From assembly GCF_016863335.1 (NCBI RefSeq), contig NZ_BOOR01000010.1, forward strand, positions 1 through 64,000: a DNA stretch of 64,000 bases, read 5' to 3'. The position numbers and the translations under genes were made by a program. This document shows, in pieces, positions 1-7,957 of the stretch. The stretch is from Planotetraspora thailandica. GTDB taxonomy: Bacteria; Actinomycetota; Actinomycetes; Streptosporangiales; Streptosporangiaceae. Numbering within the stretch: position 1 is the stretch's first letter; every line of letters begins with the position of its first letter. The notes under the pieces are model-generated. The model saw only the letters and a program-made list of their open reading frames with translations. It did no database searches and had not been told where the DNA came from.

Positions 1-1
1 C

Positions 2-289
2 AACAGCCGACACCAACCGATCCCGGGCGTAGATCAGCTCCTGAGCCTCAGCCAAACACGCGGCCGGAGACTCCGGCACCTCCCCCAACGCCAACTCCGA
101 CGCGACCTGCCGGATCTCCCCCACGACCACCCACGACCTGCGTCCTGAACCACCAGGAGAAGCGTCGGTGGATTCGTCGGGGAAATGGCGACCGGTTCGA
201 GGAGGCTGGGCATCCCCGATGAACTCATGCTCACCGTAGCTATCGCCCTGGTCAGGGGAGGAAAGGCCACCTTCGGCGCGCTCTTCCAT
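2..289 (-). CDS. N-terminal part of a possible DUF222/HNH endonuclease family protein, cut by the window edge
   Basis: An open minus-strand frame runs from an ATG at 289 off the left edge for about 96 residues with no stop. Its last third (… SPAACLAEAQELIYARDRL …) resembles the helical start of DUF222 proteins, which often carry a C-terminal HNH nuclease domain and occur in many copies in actinomycetes. The first 50 residues are polar and low in complexity. A GTG 18 bases upstream could also be the start. The catalytic part lies outside the window, so the family call rests on weak resemblance only; it may be an unrelated hypothetical protein. Confidence 0.35.
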   Translation of the reverse strand, partial: MEERAEGGLSSPDQGDSYGEHEFIGDAQPPRTGRHFPDESTDASPGGSGRRSWVVVGEIRQVASELALGEVPESPAACLAEAQELIYARDRLVSAV

Positions 290-1222
290 GGGCTGCTCAG
301 GCTCCACGGCGTGAGCGGAGGTTCCGTCTGACCACAACCACGAGCGCCTTGCCTTGGCCCACCAAACGGAATCCGACTCATCCGGCACTCGCCCCGCCGG
401 CTCACGGATCTCGAAGAGTTCCCCCACGCCTGCCACACCTCCCCCGCAGATTCGAAAATCTGTCTGAATAATTTCAGAAAAGAGGAGCTCGGACAACCCA
501 TACCGGCGAGTAAATCGAGAGAAAATCCGGCACGGAATATCGCCACCTAGCGGGCATATAACTAATTAGGGGAATTTCCTAGCTATACATGAACGCACAT
601 TTATGTCCGCTCTGATCCCTATCACTGCTCGTCGCCTAGCGCGGCACCTAGTGCCTGTCGCGCTACGGGCGATCGATGAACTGCCGGCTCCGAGAGCTAC
701 CGGTCGGCTCCGCGCCCTGGTCCCAGCTCCGGGCTCCGGGCTCCGGGCTCCGGGCTCCGGGCTCCGGGCTCCGGGCTCCGGCGAGACTCTGCCAAGGCCC
801 TGCCCAAGACATCAACCGCGGTCGCAGCGAAAGGCACCCCTGAATCGCTCGCCACTACAGCGCCGATCCGCCGATCCGCGACGGACTCATTCCACCCGTC
901 ACGAAATTCAGGAAAATATCAGGCACTCACATATGCCGATATTTCCGAAAAAGCCGCACCCCGCGAGCCCGACGATCACGCCGCAAAAGCCCGGCGGCCC
1001 CAATAATCAAAGGCCCCTGAACCCCAAACTCGACGCCCCGCAACCCAGACGCCCTCAGTCCCGCACCCGCCACCCGCCTACCAGCCACCCGCAACGCCGA
1101 CCACCCCGACGGGCATCACAGACAGGCACCGCAGACAGGCGCCGCAGACATCGTCAGCAAGTTCCCGGGCTACTGCGTACGTGCAGGACACGCACACAGT
1201 CCCGGGAACAACAAACCCCGCG
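290..1222. other. gene-poor stretch
   Basis: I see no convincing gene here. A plus-strand open frame spans much of it, but it translates to Arg/Pro/Ser-rich sequence with no domain and runs through a heptamer repeat, so it looks like a by-product of high GC content. Around 430-600 the sequence is AT-richer, which fits a promoter region for the leftward gene at the window edge. Confidence 0.5.
726..781. repeat. eight perfect tandem copies of a 7-bp unit
   Basis: The heptamer GCTCCGG is repeated eight times without a mismatch. Because 7 is not a multiple of 3, expansion or contraction would shift any reading frame, which argues against coding use. It is probably a slippage-prone microsatellite. 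Confidence 0.9.
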
Positions 1223-1864
1223 TCAGGAGGCTTCGAACGCCCGGCTGACGGCGACTCGGGTCTCGTCCATGGATCCGTGCGACACTTCGCGAAGCACCGA
1301 GGTCATGTCGACGTCGGGCATCCCGCAGGCGACGGCGAGATGCCACGGAGAAAGATCGCCGTCGACGTTGAGCGCGAACCCGTGACTGGTGACGTAACGG
1401 CTCGAACGCATGCCGATCGACACGATCTTCCGCCCGGTGCTCTTGGTCCAGACGCCGGTCAGCAGCTCCGACCCGGGAGGGGTGTCACGCCGCTCGGCCG
1501 GCACACCGAGCGCGGCGAGGGCCTCGATCAGCCGCAGCTCGACCTCGCGGATGTAATCGACGACGCCCTCACCCGTACGCAGCTTGACGATCAGGTAGCC
1601 GACGAGCTGGCCGGGGCCGTGGTAGGTGAGCTGGCCGCCTCTCCCCGTGGGCACGACGGGGATGCCGTGCGAAGGGTCGGGGAGGTGCTCCTGCGGGGTG
1701 CGCTTGCCGATGGTGAAGACCGAGGGGTGACTGAGGAGCCAGAGCGTGTCCGGCCGCTCGTCGTTCTGCCGTTCCTCGACCAGATGGTCCATGCGTTCCA
1801 TGGCCTTCTCGTAGTCGACGAGCTCGTCGTTGATAAGCAGCAGCGGTCGTTCGCGCATCGTCAC
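1223..1864 (-). CDS. lipB: octanoyl-[acyl carrier protein]:protein octanoyltransferase LipB
   Basis: LipB moves the octanoyl group from acyl carrier protein onto lipoyl domains of 2-oxoacid dehydrogenases and the glycine cleavage H protein, the first step of lipoate assembly in the cytoplasm. The 213-aa length is normal. The substrate-binding signature TGRGGQLTYHGPGQLVGY (about residues 73-90), the catalytic lysine in GRKIVSIG (Lys146) and the catalytic cysteine in AVACGMPD (Cys180) are all present. A second ATG two codons in is an equally possible start. lipA, often adjacent, is not seen here. Confidence 0.95.
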   Translation of the reverse strand: MTMRERPLLLINDELVDYEKAMERMDHLVEERQNDERPDTLWLLSHPSVFTIGKRTPQEHLPDPSHGIPVVPTGRGGQLTYHGPGQLVGYLIVKLRTGEGVVDYIREVELRLIEALAALGVPAERRDTPPGSELLTGVWTKSTGRKIVSIGMRSSRYVTSHGFALNVDGDLSPWHLAVACGMPDVDMTSVLREVSHGSMDETRVAVSRAFEAS

Positions 1865-1960
1865 GTCACCTTTCCAAAAGCGAGCATAGGCGCTGGTACG
1901 GCGTGCCGCTCAGCGCCCCCTCACCCTCGCGACAGCCCGCCATGAGGCGGCAGGGAGGGC

Positions 1961-2176
1961 TCAGTAGTGATGGCCCGAGTCATAGACGGAGTGGTGGCTA
2001 CGCTCCGGGGCCTTCGGAACGAAGATCCACATGATGATGTAGAGGATGAACTGCGGGCCGGGCAGCAGGCAGGAGAGCAGGAAGATCAGCCTCACCATCG
2101 TCGGCGGCATGCCGAAGCGCTCCGCCAGTCCGCCGCACACGCCCGCGATCATCTTGTGTTCCCTGGACCGGTACAT
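1961..2176 (-). CDS. small PspC-domain membrane protein
   Basis: This 71-aa protein is almost entirely a PspC domain: a basic start, the family motif IAGVCGGLAERFGM, then one hydrophobic segment (about residues 28-52). PspC proteins sit in the inner membrane; in enterobacteria they signal envelope stress through the Psp system, and in actinomycetes short stand-alone copies are common with unclear roles. The start is supported by a strong AGGAGG-type ribosome site just upstream. No pspA-like gene lies nearby. Confidence 0.9.
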   Translation of the reverse strand: MYRSREHKMIAGVCGGLAERFGMPPTMVRLIFLLSCLLPGPQFILYIIMWIFVPKAPERSHHSVYDSGHHY

Positions 2177-2271
2177 CCGTGATCCTCCTTCGTCACCCGT
2201 TTAAACGACCATCGAGGATCACCCGTTCCGCCCAGAACCCTGACAAAACCCTGAGCCGGCGGCTCGGGGTT

Positions 2272-3294
2272 CTAGTGAGGAAGATCGCGGTAGCCGTACA
2301 GGGTGCAGGGGTTCATGGACACGCCCCACTGCACGTACACGCCCCACACCCACTGGGCGGCACGGACGGCATGGGCCCGGATGCCGTCGAGAAGCAGCAG
2401 CCACGCCGCCCAGCCGATCAGCAACACGCCCCAATAAGAGATCAACCGGTAGAGCAGCACGACGGCGGCCGCCGCACCTCCGCCGACTCCCGCCCCGATG
2501 AGCGTGGCGGCCAGGCCGACCTCGGCGATGCCCAGTCCTCCGGGGATGAGCAGCAGCACCGCGGCGGCCTTGGCCGCGACGTAACCGAGCAGCACCGTCT
2601 GCGGCCTGACATGCACTCCGGTCGCCGCGCACACGGCGGCCAGGCAGGCGATGTCCAGCAGCCAGTTGGCCATCGCCAGCGTGGCCAGGATCAGCTGGTC
2701 ACGCCTTGCGAGCCGTACGGCCTCGCGTGCCGAGCGCAACTGGCCGACCATCGAGGGGAATCGACGCCCCAGCCGTTGAGCCAGGCCGCGCGGCCGCACT
2801 TTGACGAGCACCACGACGGTCAGCGCCACCGCCGTGAGTGTGAACAGGGCGACCGTGCGGATGGACGGCTCCCCCAGCACGGCGACCACGCCGAGCACGG
2901 CGAAGGCGGCGGTCGAATACAGGGCGCTGAGCACGAGCGTGGCGGCGATCAGCGGCGTCGCCGCCCCGAGACGGGCGAACTGGCGGGTGGTGTAGGCGAT
3001 GCTGACGACCTGCCCCGCCGGCAGGCTGTTGGACACGGCGTTTCGGGCGTACGTGACCGCAACGGCCCTGGGGAAGGTCACGCGCGTGCCGCCGATCGTC
3101 AGAAGGCGGCGAATCAGGCGGGCGAAGGTGTTCATGGACATGATCTCGGCGACGATGCCCACGGTCAGCCATGCCGGCTGGAGCCCGGACATGGCTCCCC
3201 AGACATCGTCGACGTCGGGGAGGCTGCCTTTGAGGACGAACACGGCGAGGCCGATTGCCCCGACCACCAGTGTCGCTCTCAACCAGCGAGGCAT
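2272..3294 (-). CDS. lysylphosphatidylglycerol synthase/flippase-like (UPF0104) membrane protein
   Basis: About 340 residues with some eight hydrophobic segments, matching the integral membrane part of the MprF/AglD-related family. Typical features are the Asn-Ser-Leu-Pro-Ala-Gly segment near residue 90 and the LIPGGLGIAEVG motif near residue 250. The cytosolic aminoacyl-transferase domain of full MprF is absent, so it probably moves a lipid or lipid-linked substrate rather than making lysyl-lipids. The start at 3294 is chosen because AAAAGGGG precedes it; an in-frame ATG nine codons upstream lacks a good site. The substrate is unknown. Confidence 0.8.
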   Translation of the reverse strand: MPRWLRATLVVGAIGLAVFVLKGSLPDVDDVWGAMSGLQPAWLTVGIVAEIMSMNTFARLIRRLLTIGGTRVTFPRAVAVTYARNAVSNSLPAGQVVSIAYTTRQFARLGAATPLIAATLVLSALYSTAAFAVLGVVAVLGEPSIRTVALFTLTAVALTVVVLVKVRPRGLAQRLGRRFPSMVGQLRSAREAVRLARRDQLILATLAMANWLLDIACLAAVCAATGVHVRPQTVLLGYVAAKAAAVLLLIPGGLGIAEVGLAATLIGAGVGGGAAAAVVLLYRLISYWGVLLIGWAAWLLLLDGIRAHAVRAAQWVWGVYVQWGVSMNPCTLYGYRDLPH

Positions 3295-3541
3295 TTTCAC
3301 CCCTTTTATCACGCTACACACCCATTAATGCTGTACGGCTCGAGCCTGGCAAGGACCTCTCAGGCATCACCCGCCCCACCATCGTGACTCGGTCCGATGA
3401 GGGGGCCGACGGCGGGGCGGCCGCAACCACCCAGCCTGAAACGCGGGAACCCGCCAAGCTCTCACCAGGAACGAGCCATGCGCGTCACGGCGCTATTCCG
3501 GATACGACAAACCGTGACAAAGGTCTCTCCGCGAAGCCTCG

Positions 3542-4504
3542 TCAGGCGACGAGCACCGACCGGTCCGTGACGGCGTGTTCCGCCCGCCTGCGTGGTGCGG
3601 CCAGGGCGAACAGGCCGAGCAACGCCCACGCACCGAGCACGAGCAGCGGTGAGGCCAGCGCCGCACCGCCGAAGTGCACGACGCTCGTGACCGCCTCGGC
3701 GGCCGAACCGAAGGGCAGAACATGGCCGACGGCGGCATACCACTCGGGGATGAACCGGGCACCGAGCGGGCCTCCGCTCGCGGGCAGGCCGATCAGGATG
3801 ATCAGTAGTGCGGAGAGCGCCACACCTGCCGGGCCGATCAGGCGCAGGAGTCCCGCCGTCACCAGGCCGACGGCCAGCGTGATACCTGCGGACGTCGCCG
3901 CCAAAGCCAAGAACCGCCCCGGCAGGGCGTCGAAGACGACGTCGGCCAGCCAGGCGTTGGCCGTACCGATGACGACCGCGGCGGCGGTGAGCACGGCGAG
4001 CCTTCCCCCGAGGCCGAGCCCGGGCGCCACTCGAGAGATCAGCGCCGCTGCGGCGATGCCGGGAAGCACCAGCGTGACCACGTAGAAGATGCCGGATATG
4101 CCGCCCGCATCTCCCGGCGGCAGCGGAAACGCGTCCTCCACGGCGAGCGGCCGGCCCTGAGCCTGGGCGGCGGCCTGGAAGGCCTGGGTGATGGCGGTCG
4201 AGGCCGTGCGGCCTCCCGCGCTTGCGACGACGAGCTTCCCCGACTGGGGCATGAGGACGGCGTCCACCTCACGCTCGGCCAGCGCGTCGCGTGCGGACTG
4301 TTCGTCGGCGTACGGCGTGAGCGAGAACGCGCCCGGCGCCCGGCTCGCGAGCGCGGCGGCGATCTGGCCTGCCACCTGGGGTGGCCCGACCACGGCGATC
4401 GGCAGGTCGTGGGGCTCCGGCCGGTGCAGCGCCCCGAGGAAGGAGGCCGCCAGGAGCAGTCCGAGGCCGGTGACGGCCCCGATGAGGGCGATCAGCTTGC
4501 GCAT
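3542..4504 (-). CDS. YhgE/Pip-like multi-pass membrane protein under TetR control
   Basis: A 320-aa protein with an N-terminal membrane anchor, an extracytoplasmic region of about 110 residues and at least five C-terminal membrane segments. This is the layout of the ABC-2-permease-related YhgE/Pip (DUF3533-like) family. No ATPase gene is adjacent, so it may be a stand-alone exporter component. The start at 4504 has GGAG eight bases upstream; the longer frame from 4561 would begin inside the operator array and is unlikely. It is transcribed divergently from the TetR gene, which fits repression by that regulator. Confidence 0.7.
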   Translation of the reverse strand: MRKLIALIGAVTGLGLLLAASFLGALHRPEPHDLPIAVVGPPQVAGQIAAALASRAPGAFSLTPYADEQSARDALAEREVDAVLMPQSGKLVVASAGGRTASTAITQAFQAAAQAQGRPLAVEDAFPLPPGDAGGISGIFYVVTLVLPGIAAAALISRVAPGLGLGGRLAVLTAAAVVIGTANAWLADVVFDALPGRFLALAATSAGITLAVGLVTAGLLRLIGPAGVALSALLIILIGLPASGGPLGARFIPEWYAAVGHVLPFGSAAEAVTSVVHFGGAALASPLLVLGAWALLGLFALAAPRRRAEHAVTDRSVLVA

Positions 4505-4520
4505 CGTTAATTCTCCATGT

Positions 4521-4577
4521 GTTGACTTCAACGATGTTGAGTTCAACATAGATGAATTCAACGTGGTTGAATAGCCC
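4521..4577. promoter_or_regulatory. four-unit operator array between divergent genes, 15-bp period
   Basis: The unit GTTGA-NN-TCAAC is an inverted repeat. Copies begin at 4521 and 4536 (perfect arms), 4551 (one mismatch) and 4566 (left arm GTTGA only). The spacing is exactly 15 bp each time. The array fills the gap between the membrane protein and TetR genes, as expected for an autoregulatory TetR operator able to bind several dimers. Confidence 0.75.
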
Positions 4578-4578
4578 G

Positions 4579-5175
4579 ATGGAGAACAAGACCGGCCGGC
4601 GCCCCGGATCCCCGCAGACGCGCGAGGCGATCCTCGACGCCGCGATCGAGGCGTTCACCCAGGCCGGATACGCGGGGACCACGATCAGAGGGGTCGCTCG
4701 CACGGCAGAAGTCGACCCGGCCCTGGTCATGCATTTCTTCGGGAACAAGGACGGCCTGTTCGACGCGGCCATCAGGTCGGGCGGCCTGCCCCTGCGCGAA
4801 CTCGGCGACGTACTGGAGGGCGACGTCGACGGACTCGGCGAACGGCTGATGCGCCGCTACCTCTCCTTGTGGGAACACCCCGAGCACGGGGCCCGGCTGC
4901 GCGCGATCCTCAGCTCCGCGGCGTCGTCCCCGGCGGCGGCGGCGATGCTCACCGAATTCCTCACCAACGAGGTGCTGCAGCCGCTCGCCGAACAACTCCG
5001 CGGCGGCGAAGCCGAAACTCGCGGCATCCTGGCCGGATCGCAGCTGATCGGCCTCGGGTTCGCGCGATATGTACTCAAGGTGCCGCCGCTGGCGTCACTC
5101 GATCATGATCAGCTCGTTGCCTGCGTCGCCCCGGTGATTCAGCGCTATCTGACGGGCGATCTTCCCCTCGTCTAG
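4579..5175 (+). CDS. TetR/AcrR-family transcriptional regulator
   Basis: A 198-aa regulator. The N-terminal helix-turn-helix is typical (REAILDAAIEAFTQAGYAGTTIRGVAR, here quoted only in part: AAIEAFTQAGYAGTT, about residues 18-32, then VDPALVMHFFGNKDGL). A ligand-binding helical domain follows. The start is set at 4579 because the earlier in-frame ATG at 4552 lies inside the operator array; no clear ribosome site precedes 4579, so translation may be leaderless. The divergent membrane protein is the probable target and the operator array the probable binding site. The inducer is unknown. Confidence 0.9.
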   Translation: MENKTGRRPGSPQTREAILDAAIEAFTQAGYAGTTIRGVARTAEVDPALVMHFFGNKDGLFDAAIRSGGLPLRELGDVLEGDVDGLGERLMRRYLSLWEHPEHGARLRAILSSAASSPAAAAMLTEFLTNEVLQPLAEQLRGGEAETRGILAGSQLIGLGFARYVLKVPPLASLDHDQLVACVAPVIQRYLTGDLPLV

Positions 5176-5212
5176 CCATATAAGGTATGGCTAAGACGTC
5201 TTGGGAGATTAC

Positions 5213-5791
5213 ATGGATATTTCACACCTTCAGGCGCAAAACCGACTCATTCTGCGCCAGAAGATCACCATGATGGTGAACAGGTATGTCGTCCATGTGG
5301 CCCAACCCGACGACTCCGAGGGTGCGGTGGTGGCATTCGCCGAGCAGAAGCGGATGGCGCTGAAAGAGCAGGTGACCCTTTTCACCGACGAGTCGCGCCA
5401 GCAGCCCCTCGCCGGATTCAAAGCCCGCAAGGTTCTCGACCTGGCCGGCGAATATGACGTGGTGGACGGGCCTGGCGTCGAGATCGGATCGTTCCGGAAG
5501 AACTTCGCCAAGTCGCTGCTGCGCTCGACCTGGAACCTCCAGCAGCCCGGACTGCCGACCCTGACCGGCCAGGAGCGCAATCTCCCTGTCGCCCTCCTGC
5601 GGCGTTTCTCCGACTCTCTGTCGTGGCTGCCCTATCACTTCGACTTCGGCATCGGGGCGTCCCTCGCCTTCTCCGTGACCCGCAAGTGGGGCCTTCGGGA
5701 CCGGTACCTCATCGAGATCCACGACGACCGGCTCGACCGCCGGCTCGTCATCGCCATGGCGGTCGCCCTCGACGCCCTCCAGGCCCGCTGA
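5213..5791 (+). CDS. LURP-one-related/scramblase-like protein
   Basis: A 192-aa protein with the YxjI/LURP-one-related fold signature: an early strand (RLILRQKITMMVNRYVV), a central KARKVLDLAGEYDV segment and a C-terminal RDRYLIEIHDDRLDRRLVIAMAVALDA helix region. The family is related in fold to Tubby C-terminal and scramblase domains and may bind membrane lipids; bacterial members have no settled role. The start at 5213 has GGGAGA upstream. It follows the TetR gene by 37 bases on the same strand and could be co-transcribed. Confidence 0.75.
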   Translation: MDISHLQAQNRLILRQKITMMVNRYVVHVAQPDDSEGAVVAFAEQKRMALKEQVTLFTDESRQQPLAGFKARKVLDLAGEYDVVDGPGVEIGSFRKNFAKSLLRSTWNLQQPGLPTLTGQERNLPVALLRRFSDSLSWLPYHFDFGIGASLAFSVTRKWGLRDRYLIEIHDDRLDRRLVIAMAVALDALQAR

Positions 5792-5897
5792 CACTCCACG
5801 GGCTGCGGGCCCAAGGGAATTGCCCGCGACCCGCATCATGTTGTATTGATTGACTTGGTTGACAGCAGTCAGCAGTTCCCCCTCCCTCCCAGTTGCG

Positions 5898-6020
5898 CGT
5901 GATCATGCAGAAGTTCGCGCACATGCGCATTGAGCTGGGCATTCACGCATCGTGATCATGCAGTAGTTCGACGCCTTCCGCGCCGACCAGCGAAAACGCC
6001 GAGCGTGATCATGCACTGCG
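5898..6020. repeat. three copies of a TGATCATGCA-core repeat upstream of rho
   Basis: Copies at 5898-5917 (CGTGATCATGCAGAAGTTCG), 5951-5970 (one mismatch) and 6004-6018 (core only) all point the same way. Seven further full or partial copies lie downstream of the rho paralog at 7668-7945. The stretch from 5792 to 6190 holds no gene. Confidence 0.85.
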
Positions 6021-6190
6021 CCGTCTCCGGCGCCCTTCGCGGTGAGATTTCCTCCCGCTGACGCTTTCCGCGTTCCCGCCGTACGGTCCCGCCTGCCGCG
6101 CCGTACGGCATGGCGCCGTACGCCATGTGCCATGTGCGCCTTTTCGCGAACTCATGCACGCGACCTCACACACATCCAAAGGAATCGATC

Positions 6191-7336
6191 ATGACAACTC
6201 CATCGACCATCCCCCGTTCCCGGCCGCCCGGCTCGCGCAGGTCCGGCCGTACGGCCAAGCAGACCCCCGAGACCACGCCGATCAGCGGCCTGGTAGCCGC
6301 CTCGGCGAAGAACATGTTCGTCCGCGCGGGCGGATATCTGCCGGGGCCGAAGGACGTCGCCGTGCCGCCGGCCCTGGTCCACGATCACGGGTTGCGGCCG
6401 GGCGACGTCGTGCGCGGCACCGCGCAGAACGGCCGGCTGATCGCCGTCACCGACGTGAACGGCAGGCCGCCCGGCGAGGAACGCCCGGACTTCGCCGATC
6501 TCATCCCCATTCATCCCACCGAACGGCTCCGCCTCGAAACCGTTCCCGGCGTGGTCTCCACTCGCGTCATCGACCTGCTCGCACCGATCGGGAAGGGCCA
6601 GCGCGGGCTGATCGTGGCTCCACCCAAAGCGGGAAAGACCGTCCTGCTTCAGGCGATCGCCAACGCGGTGACCGCCAACCATCCCGAATGCCATCTCATG
6701 ATCGTGCTCGTCGACGAACGGCCGGAAGAGGTGACCGAGATGCGCGAAGCCGTCCAGGCCGAAGTCGTCGCCTCCACCTTCGACCGGCCGGTGGCCGATC
6801 ACATCGCCGTCACCGAGCTCGCGATCGAGCGGGCGAAACGGCTCGTCGAACTCGGTCACGACGTCGTCGTGCTGATCGACTCGATCACGCGGCTCGGCCG
6901 CGCCTACAACATGGCGGCCCCGAACGGCGGCCGCATCCTGACCGGCGGCATCGACGTGCGAGCCGTACATCCGCCCAAGCGTGTGCTGGGTGCGGCGCGC
7001 AACATCAAGGACGGCGGGTCGCTGACCATCCTGGCCACCGCGCTGGTCGAAACCGGCTCGAAGATGGACGACAACCTCTTCGAGGAGTTCAAGAGCACCG
7101 GAAACATGGAGCTGCGGCTCAGCCGAAGCCTGTCGGAGAAGAGGGTCTTCCCGGCCGTGGACGTCGCGGCGTCGGGCACCCGGCGCGACGAGCTGCTGCT
7201 CGACCCCGCCGAGCTGGCGCTCGTGTGGAAGCTCAGGAAGGCACTGCACGGCCAGGACACGTTCGAGCCGTTCCTGGCCGCCATGCGCAACACGGGCTCG
7301 AACGCCGAACTGCTCGTGTCGTTGCAGAACGCCTGA
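6191..7336 (+). CDS. short Rho-type transcription termination factor (paralog)
   Basis: Rho is a ring-shaped RNA-dependent ATPase that ends transcription. This 381-aa copy has the OB-fold RNA-binding segment (about residues 38-95), the P-loop APPKAGKT (143-150), Walker B VVVLIDS (225-231) and the C-terminal Q/R-loop region (GAARNIKDGGS … STGNMELRLSR). It lacks the N-terminal helix bundle and long insertion usual in actinobacterial Rho (about 600-700 aa), so it is probably a second, minimal Rho. The start at 6191 has AAAGGA seven bases upstream; the frame's earlier ATG is not supported. Repeat arrays flank it and the next gene. Confidence 0.88.
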   Translation: MTTPSTIPRSRPPGSRRSGRTAKQTPETTPISGLVAASAKNMFVRAGGYLPGPKDVAVPPALVHDHGLRPGDVVRGTAQNGRLIAVTDVNGRPPGEERPDFADLIPIHPTERLRLETVPGVVSTRVIDLLAPIGKGQRGLIVAPPKAGKTVLLQAIANAVTANHPECHLMIVLVDERPEEVTEMREAVQAEVVASTFDRPVADHIAVTELAIERAKRLVELGHDVVVLIDSITRLGRAYNMAAPNGGRILTGGIDVRAVHPPKRVLGAARNIKDGGSLTILATALVETGSKMDDNLFEEFKSTGNMELRLSRSLSEKRVFPAVDVAASGTRRDELLLDPAELALVWKLRKALHGQDTFEPFLAAMRNTGSNAELLVSLQNA

Positions 7337-7374
7337 GTGGGGTGCCGGGAAGCCGGAATCGTACGATCACACCC

Positions 7375-7650
7375 ATGAGCCAGTGGCGCGTCCTCATCGA
7401 GGAGAACATCGGCGGCACCGATCGCAAGGAATGGCGGGTCTCCGACATTTACGAAGTGATGGGCGAGCGCGAGGAGGCCCGCGCGATCGCGCAGAAGCTC
7501 GCCATGACGCACACGCCCAAGCATCCGATGTTGCCGCAGGAGCGGGCGGTGTACCGCATCAACGACGACATGTGGCTGACGATGGTCATCGGCGCCAAGG
7601 CCCGCTACCACTACCGCGTCACAGTAGCCGAGCTGATCTACCGCGGCTGA
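7375..7650 (+). CDS. conserved 91-aa protein of unknown function
   Basis: A small, evenly composed protein (MSQWRVLIEENIGG … AKARYHYRVTVAELIYRG) with no recognised catalytic motif, signal peptide or membrane segment. It starts 38 bases after the rho paralog and is probably co-transcribed. Similar short proteins are seen in other actinomycetes, but I cannot name a function. A long plus-strand frame overlapping rho in another phase runs into it; only the part from 7375 looks like real protein. Confidence 0.75.
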   Translation: MSQWRVLIEENIGGTDRKEWRVSDIYEVMGEREEARAIAQKLAMTHTPKHPMLPQERAVYRINDDMWLTMVIGAKARYHYRVTVAELIYRG

Positions 7651-7657
7651 CCCCGCC

Positions 7658-7945
7658 CACCCTTGGTGGTGATCACGCAAACACCCCACCCTTGGTGGTG
7701 ATCATGCAGAAGTTCGTGATCAACGGCGTCGACCTGGCCTTTTCCACTCCGTGATCACGCAGAAGTTCGCCCATCACCCAGCCGACCTGCGCAAAGACAA
7801 TTCGTGATCATGCAACACTGACGGCACTGCATGATCACGAAAGGCGTCATCCCAGCTCAAGCCGTATTTCGTCGAACTTCTGCATGATCACGACACAGGT
7901 TTTCCCAGCTCAGCACCCATCCCGCCGAACTTCTGCATGATCACG
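7658..7945. repeat. seven copies of the TGATCATGCA-core repeat in the rho-side convergent gap
   Basis: Plus-oriented copies lie at 7668, 7697, 7750 and 7803; inverted copies lie at 7825, 7873 and 7926. The full 20-bp form CGAACTTCTGCATGATCACG occurs at 7873-7892 and 7926-7945. The first two copies are preceded by the small hairpin CCACC-CTT-GGTGG. The gap separates convergent genes, so one role may be bidirectional termination. Confidence 0.85.
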
Positions 7946-7957
7946 CGGAAAAGGGGG

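Noticed and set aside
34-546. 170-aa minus-strand open frame at the left edge
   Set aside because: Its composition is random-like; the DUF222-like reading in another minus frame is better.
603-1385. 260-aa plus-strand open frame
   Set aside because: It runs through the 7-bp repeat, is rich in Arg/Pro/Ser, has no domain and ends inside lipB on the opposite strand.
2179-3387. 402-aa plus-strand frame opposite the flippase-like gene
   Set aside because: It is a GC-driven shadow; the minus-strand reading has clear membrane topology and a good ribosome site. The same applies to many long frames opposite real genes in this window.
4521-4577. 15-bp repeats as CRISPR or iteron origin
   Set aside because: Units are too short, lack spacers, and lie between a TetR gene and its divergent partner, which explains them as operators.
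7658-7945. Repeat array as CRISPR
   Set aside because: Units occur in both orientations with unequal spacing, there are no uniform spacers and no cas genes.
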